Translations under genes and position numbers: made by a program
NCBI GenBank assembly: GCA_021819345.1
Contig: JAKARG010000169.1
Span: forward strand, 1 to 7,006
Reading direction: 5' to 3'
DNA length: 7,006 bases
From: Actinomycetes bacterium
GTDB taxonomy: Bacteria; Actinomycetota; Acidimicrobiia; Acidimicrobiales; Palsa-688
Shown here: one piece after another, positions 1-4,969 of the stretch
How positions within the stretch are numbered: position 1 is the first letter of the stretch
Layout of the letters: the number at the start of each line of letters is the position of its first letter
The notes under the pieces: generated by a model
The model's input: the letters and a program-made list of their open reading frames with translations, nothing else
The model's database searches: none
Told to the model about the DNA's origin: nothing

Positions 1-412
1 CTCCATACTTCGCGATGTCGAGTATCCCGCCGGTTCGGACGAACTGGGGCAGCTCGTCGTACTCGATATCGCCGACATCGGGCGGATCGCCCGCCTTGAT
101 CGCATCAATGTACTTGGCGTAGGTCGCCTTGGTCCCCGGTGTCTTCGTGTACACCACGTGTATGCCGGGGTGGGTCTTGTTGAAGAGCGCTACCTCGTTT
201 GCCACAGAAAGCCCAGGGGACCAGTACGTGATGGTCACCTTCGACCGGGTCGCCTTCGGAGCAGTGACCGCTGCGGGCGCGCTCGTAGACCCGCAAGCGG
301 ACATAGCTATCGCGGCTGCGCCAAGTACGGCGGCAGTAGCCGTGGCGGTGCGTGCAGGGTGGCGTCGGTGATGGAGGCGTGCACCGAGACTCGAGGCTCT
401 GTTGTTCGTCAT
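1..412 (-). CDS. Sugar-type ABC transporter substrate-binding lipoprotein, N-terminal part (runs off the left edge)
   Basis: Reading the minus strand from the ATG at 412 gives 137 open codons to the window edge. The protein starts MTNNRASSLG, then has an Arg/His-rich stretch (residues 12-21), a hydrophobic Ala-rich segment (about 23-37) and a lipobox-like MSAC-GS with the lipidation Cys at residue 40. This is a signal peptidase II export signal, although Met at -3 is less usual than Leu. After a short Ala/Thr linker the mature part reads KVTITYWSPG, then VALFNKTHPGIHVVY and KAGDPPDVGDIEYDELPQFV. These are the opening strand, first helix and early lobe of family 1 extracellular solute-binding proteins, which deliver sugars or polyols to an ABC permease. 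The permease genes are not in the window. No strong Shine-Dalgarno is seen, only a purine-rich GAGAAAGAGA about 11 bases upstream. Family call is firm; the substrate is unknown. Confidence 0.85.
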   Translation of the reverse strand, partial: MTNNRASSLGARLHHRRHPARTATATAAVLGAAAIAMSACGSTSAPAAVTAPKATRSKVTITYWSPGLSVANEVALFNKTHPGIHVVYTKTPGTKATYAKYIDAIKAGDPPDVGDIEYDELPQFVRTGGILDIAKYG

Positions 413-452
413 GGGTGTTGGGTCTCTTTCTCTACGGGTGTTGCTCGGCCCC

Positions 453-492
453 TCGATGGGACGAAGCGATGTCGATGGGACGAAGCGATGTC
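453..492. repeat. 19-bp tandem direct repeat upstream of the substrate-binding protein gene
   Basis: Two perfect adjacent copies of TCGATGGGACGAAGCGATG lie at 453-471 and 472-490, and the next two bases (TC) begin a third copy. They are 41-80 bases upstream of the minus-strand start codon at 412, where a promoter or regulator site would be expected. They could be paired operator half-sites or just a slippage duplication; the sequence cannot decide. Confidence 0.7.
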
Positions 493-539
493 CAGCAAGG
501 CATGGAGATACTCGGCCTGATGCGCTGAGAGCGACACGA

Positions 540-585
540 TGCCAAGAGGGCAAGTTTCAGGAGTGCCGCTCCTGACCTCTTGGCA
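540..585. terminator. Long bulged hairpin, possible terminator or regulatory RNA structure
   Basis: The outer arms TGCCAAGAGG (540-549) and CCTCTTGGCA (576-585) are perfect inverted repeats of 10 bp. Stacked directly inside on the 3' side is a second stem, TCAGGAG (557-563) with CTCCTGA (569-575), closing on the loop TGCCG. Seven unpaired bases (550-556) bulge on the 5' side only. The plus-strand 3' flank, CACAATTCTTATG, is somewhat T-rich but has no clean T-run. It may be a bidirectional terminator, an attenuator or a relic of a mobile-element end. The pairing is certain, the function is not. Confidence 0.4.
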
Positions 586-1076
586 CACAATTCTTATGTG
601 TCCCCCCGGAACATGAGCTCACCGACCATTGCGGGTATTGTTCTCATGTGGACCAGCTATGCTCATTTCCAAGCTTCAGAGGCGCTCATCTCCTCCGAGC
701 CGGACTTCAGTAGTGCTCGGACGGGAAGCGGTACGACCGGCCGGTACTGCGACGCTCGGACAGGTCGAACTGCAGCTCCATTGGTCGAGGCGGACCACCT
801 GCGAGTCGCGACGAGACGTCTCAGCGCTCCTCATGACATGCTCGCATCGACTCCCTCCTCCTTCGCCTGCCCGTTCGGGCCGCCTCGTAAGTATCGGGCA
901 TCGAGCGAGTCTTGTCAAGGCTGCTTACGAAAAGAATCGGTCGGAGGTCCCGGCGAGCTGCCGTAGAGCGGCGCTGTGTCCCACTGGGCGCCCTGACGTG
1001 GCCTGGCTCTGGTGGAGGCTCTTGCGTTTGGGTCCTGGCGAGAGGCTCGGGCCTCGCGCAGTGGCCCAGTCTTGCA
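586..1076. other. Gene-poor stretch with no recognisable product
   Basis: I see no translation in any frame that resembles a protein family. Candidate ORFs here are Arg/Ser/Pro-rich and lack the strong third-position GC bias seen in the genes to the right. A 7-bp inverted repeat, TCGTAAG (885-891) and CTTACGA (924-930), is the only structure noted and is probably incidental. The mixed composition and lack of genes fit decayed or accessory DNA. Confidence 0.5.
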
Positions 1077-1235
1077 GATGAGCTGGGGCGGGCGGAGGAG
1101 CCCATCGAGGCCGCCGAGGGGCGCTGGAGCTGCGTCGACGGCGCCCATCTCGTCGCCCTCGTGAGCGCCGGGGCGAGGTTCGGGAAGCGGGTGTTGGTCG
1201 AGAGCGAGTTGCAGGAAGGGGAGGTCGCTGCGTGA
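1077..1235 (+). pseudogene. Orphan coding-like 3' fragment of an unidentified gene
   Basis: In this frame the 52 codons before the TGA at 1233-1235 have only four ending in A or T, as strong a third-position GC bias as the genuine genes here. The peptide reads like folded protein: EEPIEAAEGRWSCVDGAHL, then VALVSAGARFGKRVLVE and an acidic tail ending GEVAA. Directly upstream the same frame loses the bias and becomes Arg/Gly/Ser-rich, and no other frame takes over, so this appears to be the severed C-terminal end of a former gene. I do not recognise the family. A transposase C-terminus in this relic-like region is a hypothesis only. The left boundary is approximate, set where coding bias fades. 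Confidence 0.4.
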
Positions 1236-1412
1236 CCAGCGGGTCGGGTCGATCCACGAGTCCTGACGATTCCTCAGCGAGTCCGACCTGGGTCGTCGTC
1301 ACCAAGAGCGTGCTCCGGGCCTCCGGCCGGTTCGCCAGTCGGAGCGACAGCTCGGGCCGTCACCACAGGGCAGGAGCAACTAGGGGAGTGAGAAGCGTGG
1401 GGTAAGCGCTTC

Positions 1413-1435
1413 GGTTCGAGTCCCCGACCGGCACC
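1413..1435 (+). other. tRNA 3'-end relic (T-loop plus acceptor-like strand), possible att site
   Basis: The run GGTTCGAGTCCC (1413-1424) is the conserved TΨC-arm sequence of tRNA genes, and the bases that follow (CGACCGGCACC, 1425-1435) look like the end of a T-stem plus a 3' acceptor strand. No intact tRNA exists: bases left of 1413 (GCGCTTC) cannot form the T-stem partner beyond two G-C pairs, and no anticodon or D-arm lies upstream. A tRNA 3' end cut at the T-loop is the typical remnant left at the distal end of an integrative element, which would place the element to the left. That element reading is inference. Confidence 0.45.
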
Positions 1436-1638
1436 GACCTTCGGCCCACGGGCTCTGCGACTGGCGCGCCCGGGGTGGATCGGCCCTCCGGCACCGTTTC
1501 GGGTGAAGTGCCGGGGTGAGCTGTCGTTCGGCTGGCGACCCCAGCGGGTTCCTTGGGACCACGACGCAGGTGCGGGTCGCATCGAGCCACCGCTTCACAT
1601 CCGGTGGAGCTCGAAGACACACGGAGCCCTGGGTCACG
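1436..1638. other. Intergenic stretch without a recognisable gene; one hairpin
   Basis: Between the tRNA relic and the end of arsR I see no gene. One imperfect inverted repeat is present: CTCCGGCAC (1486-1494) pairs with GTGCCGGGG (1508-1516) through one G-T wobble, around a 13-base loop. Neither side carries a T-run. Its role is unknown. Confidence 0.4.
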
Positions 1639-1672
1639 CCACGAAGGCCGATCCCGGGCGGCCCTTGCGTGG
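1639..1672 (-). terminator. Hairpin just after the arsR stop, candidate terminator
   Basis: On the minus strand the arm CCACGCAAGGGCCG pairs with CGGCCTTCGTGG, giving 12 bp with two single-base bulges around the loop CCCGGGAT. It starts six bases after the arsR stop codon, where a terminator is expected. There is no T-tract, which is common for high-GC actinobacterial terminators. It could also act only as an mRNA-stabilising 3' hairpin. Confidence 0.5.
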
Positions 1673-1677
1673 ACGGC

Positions 1678-2031
1678 TCAGGGGTCGAGGGTGGAGCGCA
1701 GCGCGGCGAGGCGGTCGTGGTCCAGGCGGTACCAGACCCATTTGCCGCGGCGGTCGCCGTGGACGAGGCCGGCGTCGCCGAGGACCTTCAGGTGGTGGGA
1801 GATGGTCGGTTGGGACTTGCCTAGTGGGGCGACGAAGTCGCAGACGCACACCTCGCCGGAGGGGGCGGCTGCGAGCATGGAGATGAGCCGGAGGCGGACG
1901 GGGTCGGCGATAGCGGCCAGCCCACGGGCGAGCTCGTCGGCTTCCTCGGCCCCGAGGGGTGCGGTGAGGATCGAGGCGCAGCAGACCTCGGCCTCGGCGA
2001 TGTCGTCGGTAGTCGTGCTGGTCCTCGCCAC
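1678..2031 (-). CDS. arsR: ArsR/SmtB-family arsenite-responsive repressor
   Basis: A 117-residue winged-helix repressor. The core is ADPVRLRLISML (about 42-53), then the metalloid motif EVCVCDF (60-66), the recognition helix SQPTISHHLKVLGDAGLV (73-90) and the wing DRRGKWVWYRL. Cys17-Cys18 near the N terminus together with a Cys in the CVCD motif (Cys62/Cys64) matches the As(III)-binding layout known from Corynebacterium glutamicum ArsR, rather than the CVCDLC site of plasmid R773 alone. It should repress its own gene and acr3 and release DNA on binding As(III) or Sb(III). I chose the GTG at 2031 because GGGAGG lies four bases upstream. The longer ATG at 2079 would put the promoter/operator inside the gene and lacks a ribosome site. 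It is divergent from the acr3 unit, and a candidate terminator follows the stop. Confidence 0.92.
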   Translation of the reverse strand: MARTSTTTDDIAEAEVCCASILTAPLGAEEADELARGLAAIADPVRLRLISMLAAAPSGEVCVCDFVAPLGKSQPTISHHLKVLGDAGLVHGDRRGKWVWYRLDHDRLAALRSTLDP

Positions 2032-2042
2032 CCGGCCTCCCA

Positions 2043-2072
2043 TTGACATTAATCGATACATCGAGGATGATG
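2043..2072 (+). promoter_or_regulatory. Divergent arsR/acr3 promoter-operator region
   Basis: On the plus strand TTGACA (2043-2048) is a perfect -35, followed 17 bases later by GATGAT (2066-2071) as a weak -10. Between them is ATCGAT-AC-ATCGAG (2052-2065), a near-repeated palindromic half-site of the kind ArsR-type dimers bind. Repressor here would block plus-strand RNA polymerase directly. On the minus strand TAATGT (2051-2046) fits a TANNNT -10 for arsR, so the operator would cover both promoters. Promoter hexamers are seen in the sequence; operator function is inferred from position and pattern. Confidence 0.6.
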
Positions 2073-2097
2073 GACGCATCGACCATCGCCGATATTA

Positions 2098-2129
2098 CCC
2101 GGAGGTTGTGGTGCCCGGAGGTTGTGGTG
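2098..2129 (+). repeat. 16-bp tandem repeat duplicating a Shine-Dalgarno-like GGAGG
   Basis: CCCGGAGGTTGTGGTG occurs twice, at 2098-2113 and 2114-2129, followed by a further partial CCCGG. Each copy has GGAGG five bases before a GTG (2111 and 2127). Because the unit is 16 bases, the two GTGs are in different reading frames. The repeat lies in the presumed 5' leader of the acr3 transcript. Confidence 0.75.
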
Positions 2130-2234
2130 CCCGGTGTCCAGCTTGCCCCCGACGTCTCCGAACCGCAGAGCGCCGTCGGGCCCTACCCGAAGCTGCTCGC
2201 CACCGTGCTGGGGGAGGGGAGCGAGTGCTGTTGA
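2127..2234 (+). CDS. Putative 35-aa leader peptide upstream of acr3, ending Cys-Cys
   Basis: A small ORF from GTG 2127, preceded by GGAGG at 2117-2121 with five bases between, ends at the TGA at 2232-2234, 31 bases before the acr3 start. The peptide contains VQLAPDVSEPQSAVGPYPKL and ends LGEGSECC-stop. Of its 35 codons 31 end in G or C, clearly better than the acr3 frame over the same bases, so it looks translated. It has no recognised family and no membrane segment. Its place between the ArsR operator and acr3 and its terminal Cys pair suggest a regulatory leader or thiol/metalloid-binding peptide, which is inference. The frame is also open upstream to ATGs at 2067 and 2070, which would give a longer product, but these overlap the presumed -10. 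It could also be the tail of a lost gene. Confidence 0.4.
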   Translation: MPGVQLAPDVSEPQSAVGPYPKLLATVLGEGSECC

Positions 2235-2265
2235 GCTCGACGAGCGCACGAAGGGGGATCCCGAG

Positions 2266-3453
2266 GTGAGCGAGGCGAGCGAGGCGAGCGAGGCGCTCAG
2301 CGAGCGACCGGAGCGCTCGGCGCCGCCGGAGGCCCCGGAGGCCCCGGTCGTGCGCCGCCTGTCGTTCCTCGACCGGTGGCTGCCGGTCTGGGTCCTCGCA
2401 GCGATGGGCGTCGGCATCGGGCTCGGTCGGGGGTTCCCGGAACTCAACCGGCAACTGAGCGCTGTGCAGGTCACCTCGGGGACGTCGTTGCCGATCTTCG
2501 TCGGGCTCCTGGTGATGATGTACCCGGTGCTGGCCAAGGTCCGCTATGGCGAGGCGGGCACGGTGACCCGAGATCGGCGGATGCTGGCCTCCTCGCTGGT
2601 GCTCAACTGGCTCGTCGGCCCGGCGGTGATGTTCGCCCTGGCCTGGTTGCTGCTGCCCGACCAGCCGGCCTATCGGACGGGGCTGATCATCGTCGGCTTG
2701 GCCCGCTGCATCGCCATGGTCCTCATCTGGAACGACCTGTCGTGCGGAGACCGGGAGGCGGCCGCGGTGCTGGTGGCGATCAACTCGCTGTTCCAGATCG
2801 TGGCCTTCTCGTTCCTCGGCTACTTCTACTTGATGGTCCTTCCGGGTTGGTTGGGACTGTCCACCGTCGGGTTGCACCTGTCGATCTGGCGGATCGCCCG
2901 GACGGTGCTGATCTTTCTCGGCGTACCGCTCGTCGCCGGGTTCCTCACCCGCACCCTCGGGGAGCGGGCCCGGGGGCGGGAGTGGTACGAGACACGGCTG
3001 CTGGCGCGCCTCGGGCCGTTCGCTCTCTACGGGCTGCTGTTCACCATCGTCATCCTCTTCGCCCTCCAGGGTCACACCATCACCGCCCGACCGGCCTCGG
3101 TGGCCCGCATCGCCCTGCCGCTGCTCGCCTACTTCGCCCTCATGTGGTCGGGGGCGTTCGGGTTGGGTCGGGTCCTCCGACTGCCCTACGAGCGGACCGT
3201 CACCTTGGCCTTCACCGCCGCGGGCAACAACTTCGAGCTGGCCATCGCGGTGTGCATCGGCGTGTTCGGGGTCACCTCCGGGCAGGCCCTCGCCGGCGTG
3301 GTCGGCCCGCTGATCGAGGTCCCGGTCCTCGTCGGGCTGGTCTATGTCGCATTGTGGCTACGGGGCCGGTACCCCGCAGCGGCCGCGCCTGCCGGCGGCC
3401 CCAAGCTCGAGCGCCGAGCGTCCCGGTCTCCGAGCTCGCCGCCGTGCACCTGA
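2266..3453 (+). CDS. acr3: Acr3-type arsenite efflux permease
   Basis: A membrane protein of about 395 residues that exports arsenite (As(OH)3/As(OH)2O-) with the proton motive force; family of the BART superfamily, about ten transmembrane helices. It opens its conserved part with RRLSFLDRWLPVWVLAAMGVG (about 30-50). The family signature LARCIAMVLIWNDLSCGD carries Cys148, equivalent to the conserved TM4 cysteine needed for transport. AAGNNFELAIAV carries Glu324, equivalent to the essential TM9 glutamate. I chose GTG 2266 because AGGGGG lies eight bases upstream and codon bias is strong from there. GTG 2350, with GGAGG eight bases before it, is an alternative giving 367 residues, closer to typical length. 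With the longer start the N terminus is acidic and repetitive (SEASEASEA). The end overlaps the next gene by ten bases. Confidence 0.93.
   Translation: MSEASEASEALSERPERSAPPEAPEAPVVRRLSFLDRWLPVWVLAAMGVGIGLGRGFPELNRQLSAVQVTSGTSLPIFVGLLVMMYPVLAKVRYGEAGTVTRDRRMLASSLVLNWLVGPAVMFALAWLLLPDQPAYRTGLIIVGLARCIAMVLIWNDLSCGDREAAAVLVAINSLFQIVAFSFLGYFYLMVLPGWLGLSTVGLHLSIWRIARTVLIFLGVPLVAGFLTRTLGERARGREWYETRLLARLGPFALYGLLFTIVILFALQGHTITARPASVARIALPLLAYFALMWSGAFGLGRVLRLPYERTVTLAFTAAGNNFELAIAVCIGVFGVTSGQALAGVVGPLIEVPVLVGLVYVALWLRGRYPAAAAPAGGPKLERRASRSPSSPPCT
2268..2294 (+). repeat. Three 9-bp tandem repeats at the acr3 5' end
   Basis: GAGCGAGGC is repeated three times without gaps. Its length is a multiple of three, so it encodes the repeated Ser-Glu-Ala units of the Acr3 N-terminal extension and copy-number change would keep the frame. 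Confidence 0.7.
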
Positions 3454-4859
3454 TCGCCATCGGCGGCTCCGACGCCGGCATCTCCGCCGCCCTGCGGGCT
3501 CGCGAGCTCGACCCCGACGCGGAGGTCACCGTCGTGGTCGCCGATGCCTACCCCAACTTCTCCATCTGCGGCATCCCCTACCTGATCTCCGGCGAGGTCG
3601 GCCACTGGCGGGACCTGGCGCACCGCAGCGTTGCGGACCTGGAGGCGACCGGCATGCGCCTGCGCCTCGACACCCGCGCCACCGCCATCGACCCCACCGA
3701 CCACCAGGTCCACCTGCACGGCAGCGACGGCAGGCAGGAGACCGTCGGCTACGACGCCCTCGTCGTCGGGACCGGCGCCTTGCCCGTCGTTCCCCCGATC
3801 GCGGGTCTGGCCGGCCCCGAAGCCCTCGGAGCAGCCGACGGGGTCCACCTGCTGCACTCCATGGGGGACACCTTCGCGCTCGCCACCACCCTCGAGCGCC
3901 AGCCGGCCCGGGCGCTGATCGTGGGGGCTGGCTACGTCGGCCTCGAGATGGCCGAGGGGCTCACCGTCCGCGGCGTCCGGGTCACCCAGGTCGAACGGCT
4001 CCCCGAAGTCCTCCCCACCGTCGACGCCGAGCTCGGCGCCCTCGTGCGGGCCGAGCTGAGCGACCATGGCGTCGAGGTCGTCACCGCCACCACCGTGCGC
4101 AGCGTCGACCGGGCCCCCGCCGGCGCCGCCGGCCACCTGCGGGTCGAGGCATCCGGCCCCGACGGCCAGAGAACGACCTGGGACGTCGACCTGGTCCTGG
4201 TATCGGTGGGTGTCCGCCCCGAGACCGGCCTGCTCGTCGTTGCTGGGGCCGCCACCGGCCCGGCCGGCGCAGTCGTCGTCGACGAGACGATGCGCACCGG
4301 GCTCCCCGACGTCTTCGCCGCCGGCGACTGCGTCGTGACCCACCACCAGCTCCTCGGCCCCACCTACCTCCCGCTCGGCACCACCGCCCACAAGCAGGGC
4401 CGGGTCGCCGGCGAGAACGCCGTCGGCGGTGTCGCGCGCTACGCCGGCAGCCTCGGCACCCAGGTCGTCAAGGCGTTCGACCTCGTCGCCGGCCGCACCG
4501 GCCTCCGAGACCACGAGGCAGCCGGAGCGTTCCGGCCCGCGACCACCGCTTCGGCCCCCGACGACCACAAGGCCTACTACCCCGGCGCCCACCCCATCGC
4601 CACCCGCCTCACCGGCGATCTCGACACCGGCCGGCTCCTCGGCGCCCAGCTCGTCGGCCGGCTCGGCACCGAGATCGCCAAGCGCGTCGACGTCTACGCC
4701 GCCGCCATCCACCACCACATGAGCGTCGCCGGCATCGACGACCTCGACCTGTCCTACACCCCACCCCTCGGCTCACCCTGGGACGCCGTCCAGATCGCCG
4801 CCCAGGCCTGGGTCCGGGACCACCAGCAGCGCACCCGAGAGGACCTGACCCCCGCCTGA
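3444..4859 (+). CDS. CoA-disulfide-reductase-like FAD/NAD(P)-dependent oxidoreductase
   Basis: A 471-residue flavoprotein of the pyridine nucleotide-disulfide oxidoreductase group. N-terminal HLIAIGGSDAGISAALRA binds FAD. FSICGIPYLISGE follows with a single redox Cys42, the position and context of the active cysteine in CoA disulfide reductases and related persulfide reductases/NADH oxidases. ALIVGAGYVGLEMAE (about 158-170) binds NAD(P)H, VFAAGDC (290-296) is the second FAD motif, and the C-terminal half ends with SYTPPLGSPWDAVQ, the dimerisation-domain signature of this subgroup. The GTG at 3444 overlaps the acr3 stop (GTGCACCTGA) and has no clear ribosome site, so translation is probably coupled. 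An in-frame GTG at 3354 would add residues not typical of the family. Sitting in the ars unit it may keep thiols reduced or act on arsenic-thiol species (inference). The exact substrate cannot be read from sequence. Confidence 0.88.
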   Translation: MHLIAIGGSDAGISAALRARELDPDAEVTVVVADAYPNFSICGIPYLISGEVGHWRDLAHRSVADLEATGMRLRLDTRATAIDPTDHQVHLHGSDGRQETVGYDALVVGTGALPVVPPIAGLAGPEALGAADGVHLLHSMGDTFALATTLERQPARALIVGAGYVGLEMAEGLTVRGVRVTQVERLPEVLPTVDAELGALVRAELSDHGVEVVTATTVRSVDRAPAGAAGHLRVEASGPDGQRTTWDVDLVLVSVGVRPETGLLVVAGAATGPAGAVVVDETMRTGLPDVFAAGDCVVTHHQLLGPTYLPLGTTAHKQGRVAGENAVGGVARYAGSLGTQVVKAFDLVAGRTGLRDHEAAGAFRPATTASAPDDHKAYYPGAHPIATRLTGDLDTGRLLGAQLVGRLGTEIAKRVDVYAAAIHHHMSVAGIDDLDLSYTPPLGSPWDAVQIAAQAWVRDHQQRTREDLTPA

Positions 4860-4952
4860 CTGCCGGCCAGCGGTCGCGGCCCGTGCAACGCAGTCGGCGC
4901 AGCGCCCACCGTCGCTCCGGCCCGGGACCTCCGCCGGGCAGCAAGCCCGACG

Positions 4953-4969
4953 TAGCGTGGGAAGCCGTG
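4953..4969 (+). promoter_or_regulatory. Leaderless-type promoter of the thrE-family gene
   Basis: TAGCGT (4953-4958) fits the actinobacterial -10 pattern TANNNT and ends eight bases before the GTG at 4967, so transcription would begin at or within a few bases of the start codon. No convincing -35 is visible. The closest ribosome-site candidate, GGGAAG, is weak. Together these suggest a leaderless mRNA independent of the ars unit. Confidence 0.5.

Noticed and set aside
885..930. TCGTAAG/CTTACGA inverted repeat as a recombination or operator site
   Set aside because: Only 7 bp arms with a 32-base gap and no flanking gene or partner copy; chance is likely enough.
580..1081. Plus-strand ORFs of 128 and 150 codons in the gene-poor region
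   Set aside because: Composition resembles random GC-rich sequence, the two overlap in different frames, and neither has ribosome site, codon bias or a recognisable domain.
1340..1435. Intact tRNA gene ending at the T-arm sequence
   Set aside because: No acceptor 5' strand, D-arm or anticodon stem can be built upstream and the T-stem fails after two pairs.
2376..3443. In-frame N-terminal extension of the reductase across acr3
   Set aside because: Its translation over acr3 is Arg/Gly-rich without domains, while acr3 is in another frame with conserved catalytic residues.
3342..4718. 458-codon minus-strand ORF opposite the reductase gene
   Set aside because: Gly/Val/Asp-rich mirror image of the high-GC coding strand, with no motif; the plus-strand frame has full flavoprotein signatures.
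3344..4966. Apparent 987-residue fusion of an upstream region with the ThrE-like protein
   Set aside because: The part before 4967 is Arg/Pro-rich out-of-frame reading of the reductase gene. Family similarity begins only after GTG 4967, where a promoter also lies.
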